Shown: positions 1 through 7,904, counted from the first letter of the stretch. The stretch: 64,000 bases of DNA from Ruminococcus sp. (GCF_016283395.1 NZ_JAEEMU010000036.1:1-64000); one strand, 5' to 3'. The notes: generated by a model not told the origin, from the sequence alone. Program-made: numbers and translations.

Positions 1-38
1 TCACAGGATCTTTTTGATTCCTGTGATTATTTTACTTT
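1..38. terminator. Rho-independent terminator-like hairpin at the window edge
   Basis: An 8-bp perfect stem (TCACAGGA at 1-8, TCCTGTGA at 19-26) closes a 10-base loop and is followed by a T-rich tail. It probably ends a gene lying to the left of the window. Confidence 0.55.
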
Positions 39-42
39 TCCT

Positions 43-58
43 TAGCTTAATGACATTA
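43..58 (-). repeat. Dispersed 16-bp motif, copy 1
   Basis: The minus strand reads TAATGTCATTAAGCTA. The same 16-mer occurs at 2945-2960 (+), 17029-17044 (-) and 22408-22423 (+). The 17029 copy lies inside the 5' end of a small ORF and encodes ANVIKL, so the other copies may be scars of that gene's start. This copy and the one at 2945 form an inverted pair around the first dockerin gene. Confidence 0.6.
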
Positions 59-202
59 CCCACAAGGGGGCTGTTATTCTTTGGTTATATATATTAACGA
101 TTATTGTGTCGATTTAAATTTTCGTTGATATACTCCTCTTTCTATTAATAGCAGAATGCAGGAGATGTGTGATATCAAGAGTAAAATTGAGCAATATTTG
201 AC

Positions 203-231
203 TTGATTTTATTATGAAGACTTTTTATAAT
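203..231 (+). promoter_or_regulatory. Putative sigma-A promoter for the first dockerin gene
   Basis: TTGATT at 203-208 and TATAAT at 226-231 are 17 bases apart. The predicted leader before the start codon at 400 is about 160 nt long. Confidence 0.5.
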
Positions 232-284
232 GTATGTAAGATTACAAGCAATACCGTAAAGATAAATGGGGGCAAGTAATTTTT

Positions 285-347
285 GGGCGGATTATTGAAA
301 AGAACGGCGTTTGCAGTACGAAAGCGCACGTAAGTTTCAGACTGCCC
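285..347 (+). promoter_or_regulatory. Candidate structured leader upstream of the first dockerin gene
   Basis: GGGCGG at 285-290 can pair with CTGCCC at 342-347 (one G-U), closing a region with several short GC-rich complementary pieces. I do not recognise a riboswitch class. This is structure by eye only. Confidence 0.25.
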
Positions 348-399
348 GAAAGTGCTTTTCTATTACGGTGTTGCTTTTTTTGATGAGGAGGGACATAAA

Positions 400-2865
400 A
401 TGAAATTATCATTGAAAAAAAATATTGCCGCTGTGGCAGCTGCTGTATGTTTGTTCGGTTATTTTTCGGATGCAGTGGTAATTAGCGCTGCGGATGATGG
501 GGGATTCAGTTGGGGGAATACAGCTGACGGCTTCAATTCCAATTCCGAATGGGTATCGTGGGGCGCTTCTTCAAATGGCAGTACATTGCAGTGGGGAGAT
601 CAGGGTGATATAATAGATGACGAGGTAAGTCTGTACGTTACGGAAACTCCCGATCCGGAAGCCAAAAAATTGAAAGAAGACCATATAAGCGGACAATGCG
701 GAAGCATGGTTTATAACATCGACAAAAAGAGTGGTGATAACGGTAATTTTACCTTTGCCAATGGTACACAGGATGGTTTCAAGGCCAGCTGGTCAGATCT
801 TGAAGCTCTCTGCATCGAAAAGGGAAATAGCTTCAAAAAGCCAATTAATATATCTTTTTTCAAAAAACTGTCTGTAGATTATAAGGCAGTTCTTGACGGC
901 TTTTCAGGAGATAAGCTTGATATCGGTGCAAGATGTCCTATCGGCAGCAGGGATGATTATATGTATATCATAGATCATTTTGGTGAGTTTGAACTCGATG
1001 ACGATATGGAAGAACTCGAACCACTGGAGTATTACGGGAAGGTATATCAGGTCTATAAAAAAGTGCGTGTTGAGAATACCGGCGGTGAAACAGAACTAAC
1101 CCACACTGATTACTATTTGATATATATAAGAGATATTAATGAATTATCATCTGAGCCCGAGTTGAAATCGTCTGTAATGGTAAGTGATATTGCAAACATA
1201 TTTGGTATGACATATAAATTATCTCCTATTCTCGGGTGTTATTTCTATATTGATACCTATGGCGGAGATGGTGATATAGATGTAAAGTATATTCTTGTCA
1301 ACAGTGGAATATCTGTGGGATTACCGGGAATGTATCCGTGGAAAACGAATGTATGGGGCACTTATGAAGGAAGCGGCGAGGATATTCCTTGTATACTTTA
1401 TCCAGATGAGGACGGATATTATTACTTTTATGACGGTACAGGATTCAACGAAAGCGGTAACAACCTTGGAAACGGTACAGAAATCACTTGTGCCGATAAT
1501 TTCGGCAGGGACGATAATTATTCGATCAAGGTAGAATGCAGTAAAGATTATTTTTTGGGTGACCCCTCAAAAAGATATTTAGCTTACATCGGCAACGTCG
1601 GCTATCCGTTTAAAAAAAGTTTTTGGGGTGATTGGAACAATACGCAGCAGGGATTCAGTTTTGGACCTCTTTATCCTGCTGACGAGGACTATTTGGAGTC
1701 GGACATCACATACGATATAAGCGTTGATGTATATAATAACAGCGATGAGGAAACTGAATTTTCGCTGGAAATAAGTTGTCCTGCGCGTGGTTTCGGAATA
1801 TCCGATGAACAAGATGACAAAATACGTAAGTATGAAAGTAATGTCGTCTGTAAAAAGGCTGTAAAGCCTCATGAGTGGATAACTTTATCAAATTCCGCAT
1901 ATGCTATGCCGAGAGCATTGACAGGCAATCTACTTCTGTATACAAATGGTGAGATAGAATACTATGTTGACAATATCGCTGTAAAAGAGCCTGAGGGTGT
2001 TTTAAATATCAGGGGTGATATAAACGGTGACGGTGTTATTGATTCTTTCGACCTTGTACAATATCGCAAGGCTTTCTTTACAGGAGAGATCAAAAGGATA
2101 CTTCCGCGCCGTGCAGATATAGACGGTGACGGAGATGTCCTCATTAACGATATCGTTCTTCTGAAAAGGTTCCTTTTGGGTATTGACAAGGAGCTGGATA
2201 GCAAGGAAAAGATCAATAACGACAAACGCGAAAACGGCGTAGTTAACGGTCATTACTACGAAAGCTTTATTAAGAACGGCATAGGAGAAATCAAATACGA
2301 TGTCAGTGAAAATGGTTGCTTCGAATGTAAAATTTCCGATGCTGATCAAGCCTGGTTTGAATGTGATACTGCTCCCGAGAACGGCATCAGACTTGATGAA
2401 GTCAAGTCGCTTTATCATGTTTACGACGGCGAAATTGTTTCGGATGACGGATATCTTTTTGGTATACACGGAAAATTTGCTGATTCTTCCGACGAGTTCT
2501 ACATAATCGAGGAAAGCGGACATGACAGCCGTTTTGCAGGTATTACCGCTGCAAAAACTGTAAACATAGAAGGGTATAACTACAGATTATATATCCTAAA
2601 CAAGACAAAGGAAACTCCGGAAGGAAAGATAAGATACAGTGAGTACTGGAGTGTACTGGACGATTTAAGCATATCAGAACCTGGCTTTTATGAGTTGAGA
2701 GGGCAGATAAATATTCTCAAGCATATAAACAACTGGGAGAAGATATGCGGCTTAAGGCTCAACAGCAAAACACTTAGCAGTGTTGGTTTGTTCGTCGGTG
2801 GAAGTAAGCAGTACAGCCAGTCATTCAAGGTATCAAAGAATGAGTTATTCATTGACAAAGAATAA
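400..2865 (+). CDS. Dockerin protein with two GH11-like domains and a CBM22-like domain
   Basis: This is a secreted cellulosomal protein of 821 residues. ATG 400 is chosen over the upstream ATG 352 because GAGGAGGGA at 385-393 precedes it and a signal peptide follows directly. Order by eye: signal peptide 1-30; GH11-like beta-jelly-roll about 97-305; CBM22-like module about 330-530; type I dockerin about 537-600 (GDINGDG and DIDGDGD calcium loops); second GH11-like domain about 615-820. The C-terminal half keeps the GH11 landmarks EFYIIE, YSEYWSV and a final GG-S loop. The family's acid/base Glu seems to be Gly there, and in the first domain the nucleophile position looks like Tyr. Xylan binding or residual xylanase activity is inferred. 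The internal position of the dockerin is unusual. Domain assignment is from motif memory and is moderate for the N-terminal domain. Confidence 0.6.
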   Translation: MKLSLKKNIAAVAAAVCLFGYFSDAVVISAADDGGFSWGNTADGFNSNSEWVSWGASSNGSTLQWGDQGDIIDDEVSLYVTETPDPEAKKLKEDHISGQCGSMVYNIDKKSGDNGNFTFANGTQDGFKASWSDLEALCIEKGNSFKKPINISFFKKLSVDYKAVLDGFSGDKLDIGARCPIGSRDDYMYIIDHFGEFELDDDMEELEPLEYYGKVYQVYKKVRVENTGGETELTHTDYYLIYIRDINELSSEPELKSSVMVSDIANIFGMTYKLSPILGCYFYIDTYGGDGDIDVKYILVNSGISVGLPGMYPWKTNVWGTYEGSGEDIPCILYPDEDGYYYFYDGTGFNESGNNLGNGTEITCADNFGRDDNYSIKVECSKDYFLGDPSKRYLAYIGNVGYPFKKSFWGDWNNTQQGFSFGPLYPADEDYLESDITYDISVDVYNNSDEETEFSLEISCPARGFGISDEQDDKIRKYESNVVCKKAVKPHEWITLSNSAYAMPRALTGNLLLYTNGEIEYYVDNIAVKEPEGVLNIRGDINGDGVIDSFDLVQYRKAFFTGEIKRILPRRADIDGDGDVLINDIVLLKRFLLGIDKELDSKEKINNDKRENGVVNGHYYESFIKNGIGEIKYDVSENGCFECKISDADQAWFECDTAPENGIRLDEVKSLYHVYDGEIVSDDGYLFGIHGKFADSSDEFYIIEESGHDSRFAGITAAKTVNIEGYNYRLYILNKTKETPEGKIRYSEYWSVLDDLSISEPGFYELRGQINILKHINNWEKICGLRLNSKTLSSVGLFVGGSKQYSQSFKVSKNELFIDKE

Positions 2866-2871
2866 TTACAC

Positions 2872-2917
2872 AAGAACAGTCATAAAGAAAAATTATTCTT
2901 TATGACTGTTCTTTTTG
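2872..2917 (+). terminator. Strong intrinsic terminator after the GH11-like dockerin gene
   Basis: An 18-bp perfect stem (2872-2889 with 2896-2913) around a 6-base loop runs into a T tract. Confidence 0.9.
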
Positions 2918-2944
2918 TAATCTGAAAACCCCCGGCTAGGCCGG

Positions 2945-2990
2945 TAATGTCATTAAGCTAGACAAATAAGTGAAGAAATACAGGAGTATC
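2945..2990 (+). repeat. Dispersed motif, copy 2, with extended homology
   Basis: TAATGTCATTAAGCTA is followed by about 30 bases that resemble the bases after the 22408 copy, both ending in ACAGGAGTA. The similarity therefore extends over about 45 bp. Confidence 0.6.
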
Positions 2991-3011
2991 TGCTAAAGAA
3001 AGGATGGGGCA

Positions 3012-3551
3012 GTGACTATGATTGAGATTTCCTATCTACAGATGTTTATTTTTATAACTCTCATTTGGATAATTGTGCGATTCATAATTGCGATCAGATT
3101 CAAGAAGTTTTCGGTAAAACGAGAACTACAGATGCTTTTTGTATACATATGCCTTGTAGTTATTGCAAGATTTGTATACTTCCCGTTACATTTTGTTGAT
3201 GGAAAAATAGGTACACTAACGATTGGATTTTCAAAGATACCGTCTGACATGGTAAGTTTAATCCCGTTCTTTTTTCTCTTTGACAGATATGATGGATGGC
3301 TTATCAATATTATCGGGAACATAGCAATGTTTATACCTGTAGGAATAGTATGGCCTATCTGTTTTCGCAAGCTTGATAATATCAAAAAAACTGTGTTCGC
3401 AGGCATTTGTTTTATTATCTTTATTGAGCTGTCCCAATTGCTATGTCCTGAAAGGCATACAGATATTGATGACATAATACTAAATACGAGCGGTGTTATG
3501 ATTGGGGCGTGTGTCATATTTGCTATACGAAAAGCCGCAAATTCTGATTAG
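3012..3551 (+). CDS. VanZ-like integral membrane protein
   Basis: This 179-residue protein has about five hydrophobic segments and the VanZ-family pattern: a NIIGNIAMFIPVGI core, an IELSQLL segment, and a DIDDIILNTSGVMIG C-terminal motif. VanZ relatives are membrane proteins with an uncertain molecular role; the founding member gives low-level teicoplanin resistance. The GTG at 3012 fits the GAAAGGA ribosome site at about 2997 better than the ATG at 3018. The gene stands alone, between a strong terminator upstream and a hairpin at 3597 downstream. Family call is firm; function is not known here. Confidence 0.8.
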   Translation: MTMIEISYLQMFIFITLIWIIVRFIIAIRFKKFSVKRELQMLFVYICLVVIARFVYFPLHFVDGKIGTLTIGFSKIPSDMVSLIPFFFLFDRYDGWLINIIGNIAMFIPVGIVWPICFRKLDNIKKTVFAGICFIIFIELSQLLCPERHTDIDDIILNTSGVMIGACVIFAIRKAANSD

Positions 3552-3625
3552 CTTAGTACCATGGTAGAGTCTTACTTATGAAAAATGACATGGAGAGTCC
3601 CCGCAAGTGTGCGGGGACGTTTTCA
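3541..3625 (+). repeat. Dispersed 3'-end repeat with hairpin, copy A
   Basis: About 85 bp at the 3' end of the VanZ gene closely match 8560-8645 at the 3' end of the GNAT gene. Both share AGCTTAGTACCATG, an ACTTATGAAAAA block and a CCCCGC/GCGGGG hairpin (here 3597-3618) that can act as terminator. Confidence 0.65.
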
Positions 3626-3646
3626 TGTAATCTTGTTTTATTGGCA

Positions 3647-4018
3647 TTATGCTGTTATAAACTCCGTCGGAGATCTGTGATACTCAACGGCTGTTTCGAA
3701 TACCATGTTGGACAGAGCTTTTTCTACTATAGCGCGGGGTTCTCCGTCAGGACGTATCCAGTCCTGTAAACTATTCTTATCAAGTATGACAGGCATACGA
3801 TTATGGATATCCTTTACAATACCTGCAGATTCTCTTGTGAGCACAGAAAACACAGGCACCTGCATATCACAATGCTCTTCATAACGATAAAGCCCTGCGA
3901 TATATGTGATGTTTGAGCCTTCGGTCTGTATTGCGTATTTAACCTTCTTGGCATTGCGATGCTCGATCATGCTGCGGCTATCGTCCTCATATACAGGCGG
4001 TAAGTTCTCTAATTTCAT
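3647..4018 (-). pseudogene. Chimeric remnant: rsgA 5' end joined to a truncated SRAP (YedK/HMCES-like) gene
   Basis: The first ten codons (MKLENLPPVY) match the start of the rsgA-like remnant at 9216-9511. From residue 12 on, the sequence matches the C-terminal half of the intact SRAP protein at 27489-28175 (SMIEHRN, ITYIAGLYRYEE, DIHNRMPVILD). The Met-Cys2 catalytic start and the NxR/YYEW active-site segments are missing, so it cannot form the DNA-protein crosslink. The junction falls at PVYE, a short string present in both parents, which suggests recombination at microhomology. It may still be translated from the rsgA start and ribosome site, but its activity as an SRAP peptidase is very unlikely. 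Confidence 0.75.
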
Positions 4019-4035
4019 TTGTCTCTCCTATCTGT

Positions 4036-4653
4036 TCAGTGTTCACTTTTTGGGAGTTTGAAAAGCATTATCCCCTTTATTATCAGCAGCAGGAACGCTA
4101 CTGTTGCCGCATAGGGTATTCTTGCCATAGTCAGGAACAATACCGCGATAATGCTAAGTACAAGCGATGTGCCAGTAACTGTGCTTCTGCCCTTTTCTAT
4201 GTTCCTGTAATTCATAAACAACTTCACTGCACCGATGATTATAAGTATTGAAAACAGTCCCCAGCATACACAACTTATCCCAAACGATATATGCGTGTAA
4301 TCAAACAGTGCAACTGCCGAGACTGTTTCTCCTGCCTTTTTAGGATAAAGCGGCAGAAGAATAAGCATAATGCTCATTATATCGACTACACCTATCAGCA
4401 GGTCGATCATTTTACCAATATTTGAACGGTTCTCGTCTTTTGCCGCAGTAATGAGTTCCTCCGACGACAGAAGCTCATCTATGGTCACAGAAAAGAACTT
4501 CGATATCTCTTTCAGCGAATCAATATTCGGATATCCCTTTCCCGACTCCCACTTAGAGATAGCTGTACGGGAAACGTAGAGTTCCTTTGCAAGTTCCTCC
4601 TGAGTTAAGCCTTTTTTCTTCCTTAATTCCTGCAATTTCTCGTGAAATTCCAT
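4036..4653 (-). CDS. XRE-family regulator with C-terminal membrane segments
   Basis: This 205-residue protein has an N-terminal helix-turn-helix (LRKKKGLTQEELAKELYVSRTAISKWESG, about residues 8-38). After a linker come four hydrophobic helices (about 80-200). The start at 4653 (MEFHEK) is preferred over 4701 because GGAGAAAAG precedes it; the longer form would also overlap the upstream gene. It lies 13 bp after the PAP2 gene, so the two are probably co-transcribed. Membrane-anchored XRE regulators of this type are common in Firmicutes and are thought to respond to envelope signals. A second gene of the same architecture is at 34695-35276. A fragment of its 3' end is repeated at 9534-9625. Confidence 0.85.
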   Translation of the reverse strand: MEFHEKLQELRKKKGLTQEELAKELYVSRTAISKWESGKGYPNIDSLKEISKFFSVTIDELLSSEELITAAKDENRSNIGKMIDLLIGVVDIMSIMLILLPLYPKKAGETVSAVALFDYTHISFGISCVCWGLFSILIIIGAVKLFMNYRNIEKGRSTVTGTSLVLSIIAVLFLTMARIPYAATVAFLLLIIKGIMLFKLPKSEH

Positions 4654-4666
4654 TTTCTTTTCTCCG

Positions 4667-5326
4667 TTAGTTATTTTTGTCAGTGAGGCGGACAGCACCA
4701 TGATATATTAAGTACAGTCCAGAGCTAAGCAGTACAGAGCCTGCTATATCTGTCAGCCAGTGTACTCCCGCAACACTTCGTCCTACGACCATAAACGCCG
4801 TGAATAAGACTGTAAACGCATAAAGTCCGTACCTGACTTTAGTATTTCGCACTCTTCGCTGCATCTGAAAGGCAAGTGTTGGCATTACGCTCATAACAAG
4901 AAGCGTTGTCGAAGACGGATAAGAAGCCTCCATACGACCTTCTATAAGTATCGGTCGGTAGTTTATAGGTATCATCTCAAATATGAGATAACCAAATATC
5001 ACAAGGATATAGTAAATACCAAGCAGGATAATATCCTTATCCACTTTGAGAAGGCTTCTCCGCTTTATGAGCTGAACCAGACCTACAGCTCCGAATATAA
5101 TACAGATAAAGATCGGCACAAGTCCCAGCCAGTCGGTGACGGTATACACCCACATATGAACGCCTGTCATTTTATGAAACCATGTGTTCAGACTTGCGAA
5201 ACCGATGTCTGTTCCGTTCTGCCCCACTGCCTGAACATCAACTGTCTGTATCAGTACAGTCCAGACTGCAAAGAGTATCAGCATTAATACGCCTGTGATA
5301 AGTGTGTTTATTCCGTTCTTTTTCAT
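4667..5326 (-). CDS. PAP2-superfamily membrane phosphatase
   Basis: This 219-residue membrane protein has about six hydrophobic helices. The PAP2 signature is present in part: NYRP for motif 1, YPSSTT where PSGH is expected for motif 2, and GRSVAGVHWLTD for motif 3. Family members remove phosphate from lipid phosphates such as phosphatidate or undecaprenyl diphosphate at the outer membrane face. The motif-2 His that normally acts as acid is not seen, so activity may differ. It leads a two-gene operon with the XRE regulator at 4036. Its own promoter is at 5501-5529, which gives a leader of about 170 nt. Confidence 0.8.
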   Translation of the reverse strand: MKKNGINTLITGVLMLILFAVWTVLIQTVDVQAVGQNGTDIGFASLNTWFHKMTGVHMWVYTVTDWLGLVPIFICIIFGAVGLVQLIKRRSLLKVDKDIILLGIYYILVIFGYLIFEMIPINYRPILIEGRMEASYPSSTTLLVMSVMPTLAFQMQRRVRNTKVRYGLYAFTVLFTAFMVVGRSVAGVHWLTDIAGSVLLSSGLYLIYHGAVRLTDKNN

Positions 5327-5495
5327 AATTCCGTGTTCCTTTCAGATGATTGCCTTCCAGCTGATTTCATGGTAACACGAAGACTGAAAAAAGTAAAGAA
5401 CCGCATCGTCGCACCGGTGACACAAATCGTGTCATCTGCGATATTACGCCGTTTGCTGCGTATCTGCCTACAGAATTTTTGATGACTTAGGTTTG
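5327..5495 (-). promoter_or_regulatory. Long leader of the PAP2-XRE operon
   Basis: The untranslated leader contains a 6-bp inverted repeat TGACAC/GTGTCA around 5422-5438 that can form a hairpin or serve as a binding site. No known RNA class was recognised. Confidence 0.3.
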
Positions 5496-5500
5496 ATATT

Positions 5501-5529
5501 ATTATAACCGAAAGGTGAAATTCCGTCAA
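5501..5529 (-). promoter_or_regulatory. Sigma-A promoter for the PAP2-XRE operon
   Basis: On the minus strand TTGACG (5524-5529) and TATAAT (5501-5506) are 17 bases apart. It is back to back with the yjdF promoter, whose -35 box starts only 10 bases away. Confidence 0.7.
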
Positions 5530-5538
5530 CCCATAGTC

Positions 5539-5567
5539 TTGACCGGACGGTGCAGATATGTTATGAT
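5539..5567 (+). promoter_or_regulatory. Sigma-A promoter of the yjdF riboswitch transcript
   Basis: TTGACC (5539-5544) and TATGAT (5562-5567) are 17 bases apart, about 28 bases before the riboswitch. Confidence 0.8.
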
Positions 5568-5594
5568 ATAAACAGCACTACTGTGCGATCAGAT

Positions 5595-5709
5595 GACAAA
5601 GATAAAAACGCAACGTGTACCTTCGGGTATGCCAGAGCCGGTAGGTAGCCCGGCCGTCCTGTGATTACAGGGTAAGTAACCTGCCCCTCCGGGTTGTCCG
5701 TTCTTTGTC
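5595..5709 (+). ncRNA. yjdF riboswitch (azaaromatic-binding RNA)
   Basis: The segment directly precedes a YjdF-family gene and carries hallmarks of the yjdF motif: ACAAAGATAAAAACGCAACG near the 5' end, GCCAGAGCCGG in the middle, and several GC-rich hairpins. An 8-bp closing stem forms between GACAAAGA (5595-5602) and TCTTTGTC (5702-5709). In the known class the RNA binds diverse azaaromatic compounds and raises expression of YjdF. The stem ends about 20 bases before the GGAGGG ribosome site, which fits translational control. The call is from memory of the consensus and from gene context. Confidence 0.85.
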
Positions 5710-5735
5710 CATAGCAATTTTCAGGAGGGAAAGAT

Positions 5736-6152
5736 ATGGACAAAACGAACGGTATGCTGACGGTATTTTTCGAGGAGCCTTTCTGGGTGGGAGTATTTGA
5801 ACGCTCTGAAAAGGGTAAACTCTCAGCGGCTAAGGTCATATTCGGAGCAGAACCAAAGGACCGTGAAGTCTTTGAATTCGTACTTAGGCATTACTACAAG
5901 TTGAAGTTCAGTCCTGCTGTTAAGGTGAAAACAAAGCAGACTGCTGACAACCCAAAACGGCGGCAGCGTAATGCACGAAAGCAGCTCAGTACCACAGGTA
6001 TCGGCACTAAGTCGCAGCAAGCGCTGAAGCTTATGCAGGAGCAGATGAAGACCGAACGCAGACAGCTAACAAAGGAGCAGCGTGAAGCCGAAAAGCAGCG
6101 TCAGTTTGAGCTTAAACAGCAAAAACGCAGGGAAAAGCATAAAGGTCATTGA
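5736..6152 (+). CDS. yjdF: YjdF family protein (DUF2992)
   Basis: This 138-residue basic protein opens with the family's MLTVFFEEPFWVGVFER block, followed by KVIFGAEPKDREVFEFVL. Its C-terminal half (about 75-138) is a highly charged helix rich in Lys, Arg and Gln. Length and composition match the DUF2992 family. The biochemical role is unknown; because the family is controlled by an azaaromatic-sensing riboswitch, a role in coping with such compounds has been proposed. GGAGGG lies just before the ATG. The gene is a single cistron with its own promoter, riboswitch and terminator. Confidence 0.92.
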   Translation: MDKTNGMLTVFFEEPFWVGVFERSEKGKLSAAKVIFGAEPKDREVFEFVLRHYYKLKFSPAVKVKTKQTADNPKRRQRNARKQLSTTGIGTKSQQALKLMQEQMKTERRQLTKEQREAEKQRQFELKQQKRREKHKGH

Positions 6153-6166
6153 CAGCTTCCTGCGAA

Positions 6167-6202
6167 AAAAAGTCCTGACAGTTTCGGCTGTTGGGACTTT
6201 TT
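6167..6202 (+). terminator. Terminator of yjdF
   Basis: AAAAGTCCTGACAG pairs with CTGTTGGGACTTTT around a TTTCGG loop, with a T run following. Confidence 0.85.
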
Positions 6203-6249
6203 ATCCAATCAGGTAAATAATAAAACACATATTGTTCAGGAGACCAGAT

Positions 6250-6912
6250 ATGATCGATACAGCGTCTTTGACAGATAAATTTATCTCAGCCTTGCAAAAT
6301 ACATTTCCCGACAAGGTATGTTTCGTTGGCTTACAGGGAAGCTATGCACGCGGAGAAGCAACAGAAAGCAGCGATATTGATTTCGTCGTTATTCTCGATC
6401 ATCTTTCAGGTGATGATGTCAGACGTTACCGAACTATGCTTGACGCCCTTCCGCACAGAGAATTATTCTGTGGATTTCTTTCTGATGCTGATGACCTCAG
6501 GAACTGGGAGGTATCTGATCTGTTTCAGTTCTATAATGATACGAAGCCGATAATCGGAACTCTTGATGATATTATTCCGCAAATAACTGTTGATGATATC
6601 AGGCGGTCAGTCAGGATAGGAGTCTGCAATATTTATCACTCCTGCGTTCATAATCTGATATATGAAAAAAATCCCGCAATACTGAAAGGATTGTATAAAG
6701 CCGCATCATTTGTGATACAGGCACTTTTGTATCTGCGATCAGGAGAATATATCGCACATTCTCAGGAGCTTGTCTGCAAAGTTGTAGGCAACGAAAAAGA
6801 TATTATCTCTGCTTATATACAGATAAAAAACAGCGGCGTATCTGATTTTGATAGGCTGTCAGAGCTTATCTTCTATTGGTCGAAAAAGCAGATAAATCAG
6901 ATGCACGAATAA
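6250..6912 (+). CDS. Nucleotidyltransferase-domain protein (minimal/ANT-like)
   Basis: This 220-residue protein has the nucleotidyltransferase signature GSYARGEATESSDIDFVV at about residues 29-46, with both metal-binding Asp residues in SDID, and a helical C-terminal half as in aminoglycoside nucleotidyltransferases and related toxin-antitoxin enzymes. The substrate cannot be told from sequence. ATG 6250 is chosen over the TTG at 6232 because CAGGAGA at 6237 is correctly spaced. It lies about 50 bp after the yjdF terminator, in the same direction, and no partner antitoxin gene is visible. Confidence 0.8.
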   Translation: MIDTASLTDKFISALQNTFPDKVCFVGLQGSYARGEATESSDIDFVVILDHLSGDDVRRYRTMLDALPHRELFCGFLSDADDLRNWEVSDLFQFYNDTKPIIGTLDDIIPQITVDDIRRSVRIGVCNIYHSCVHNLIYEKNPAILKGLYKAASFVIQALLYLRSGEYIAHSQELVCKVVGNEKDIISAYIQIKNSGVSDFDRLSELIFYWSKKQINQMHE

Positions 6913-7007
6913 ATTGAAAGAAACATTCTGATATTATGAGACTGCAATGATTGAAACAGAACATTTGAAAAAATACAAAAAGGCACAAAACTGACCCGCT
7001 TTTTTTA

Positions 7008-7694
7008 TCATTTTATCTCACCATTACATATTGCAGCATACATATCTTCCGATATCATCGGAGAGCATATTTCTGCGAGTAAATCATTATCTATCGCACC
7101 GGTTCCGGCGTACTGCTTTCCAGCTTGTCTGACGAGTGCAAGTCTCGGTACCGTCACTTCTGCGGCTTCAGGAGCGTTGAACATCGGACTTTCGGGAACG
7201 GTTATGATGGTATGATTGCTTGGAAACATAAGCTTGAACTGGGTTACGACAGGCTCGAAATTATGTTTGCTGTTGGGAAATCCGCAGCCGCATATCATCA
7301 TGTATCTCAGGTGAGAAAAGTCAGCCTGTCCGACATGAACATATCGGTCTCCCTGCTTTTTCATTGCCATACTGGAAAGCGGCATCGTGCGGTCGATAAA
7401 TACTTTCAGCGGAGCAGGCATTCCGTAAGCGTAGAGAGGATAACTCATCAGCAGGAGATCACTCTCCAGAACCTCAATGAGAAGCGCACTCATATCATCG
7501 TTGTGTATGCACTCTCCGCCGTTACGTTTACAGATGAAACAACCTGTGCAGAATTCGATGTGCTTGTCGATGATATTGACTATGTGAACTTCCTGAGGTG
7601 CTTCATCTTTCATGCCGTCAAGGAATGCTCGGGTTATGTGCATAGTGTCACTTTTTTCACGCTTTGGACTACCGTTTAGAACAAGTATTTTCAT
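7008..7694 (-). CDS. NADPH-dependent FMN reductase / flavodoxin-fold oxidoreductase
   Basis: This 228-residue protein begins with the flavodoxin-like phosphate loop MKILVLNGSPKREKSDT. It carries the CTGCFICKRNGGECIHNDDM cysteine motif typical of iron-sulfur flavoprotein and multimeric flavodoxin families, then an SYPLYAYGMPAPLKVFIDR FMN-binding stretch. It probably reduces quinones, azo compounds or metals with NAD(P)H. The start at 7694 is preferred over 7763 because AAGGAG precedes it and the longer form runs through its promoter. Its promoter is at 7735-7763. It stands alone. Confidence 0.85.
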   Translation of the reverse strand: MKILVLNGSPKREKSDTMHITRAFLDGMKDEAPQEVHIVNIIDKHIEFCTGCFICKRNGGECIHNDDMSALLIEVLESDLLLMSYPLYAYGMPAPLKVFIDRTMPLSSMAMKKQGDRYVHVGQADFSHLRYMMICGCGFPNSKHNFEPVVTQFKLMFPSNHTIITVPESPMFNAPEAAEVTVPRLALVRQAGKQYAGTGAIDNDLLAEICSPMISEDMYAAICNGEIK

Positions 7695-7734
7695 AATAAC
7701 CATCTCCTTGTAGGTTTCAAAAATATCTGTTTTT

Positions 7735-7763
7735 ATTATAAACCTGAGGAGAAGCAGCGTCAA
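7735..7763 (-). promoter_or_regulatory. Sigma-A promoter of the flavin reductase gene
   Basis: TTGACG and TATAAT on the minus strand (boxes at 7758-7763 and 7735-7740) are 17 bases apart. Confidence 0.7.
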
Positions 7764-7874
7764 TCCACGTTCCGTAGAGTTGACATTATCAGCGCTAAGG
7801 TTTATACTGTTTTGGGTGGATGAATATTATAAGAACGAAAGCGAGTAAACTATGGATCATGTTTATAACTATTC

Positions 7875-7904
7875 TTGACTTTGGGCGACAGTGCGGTGTA
7901 TAAT
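7875..7904 (+). promoter_or_regulatory. Promoter of the GNAT gene
   Basis: TTGACT (7875-7880) and TATAAT (7899-7904) are 18 bases apart. Confidence 0.65.

Noticed and set aside
2002..2523. 173-codon minus-strand ORF inside the GH11-like dockerin gene
   Set aside because: It is a mirror of the dockerin and GH11-like coding sequence, has no ribosome site and no recognisable domain.
6250..6912. MNT/HEPN-type toxin-antitoxin pair
   Set aside because: The nucleotidyltransferase is present but no adjacent HEPN or other partner gene is visible.
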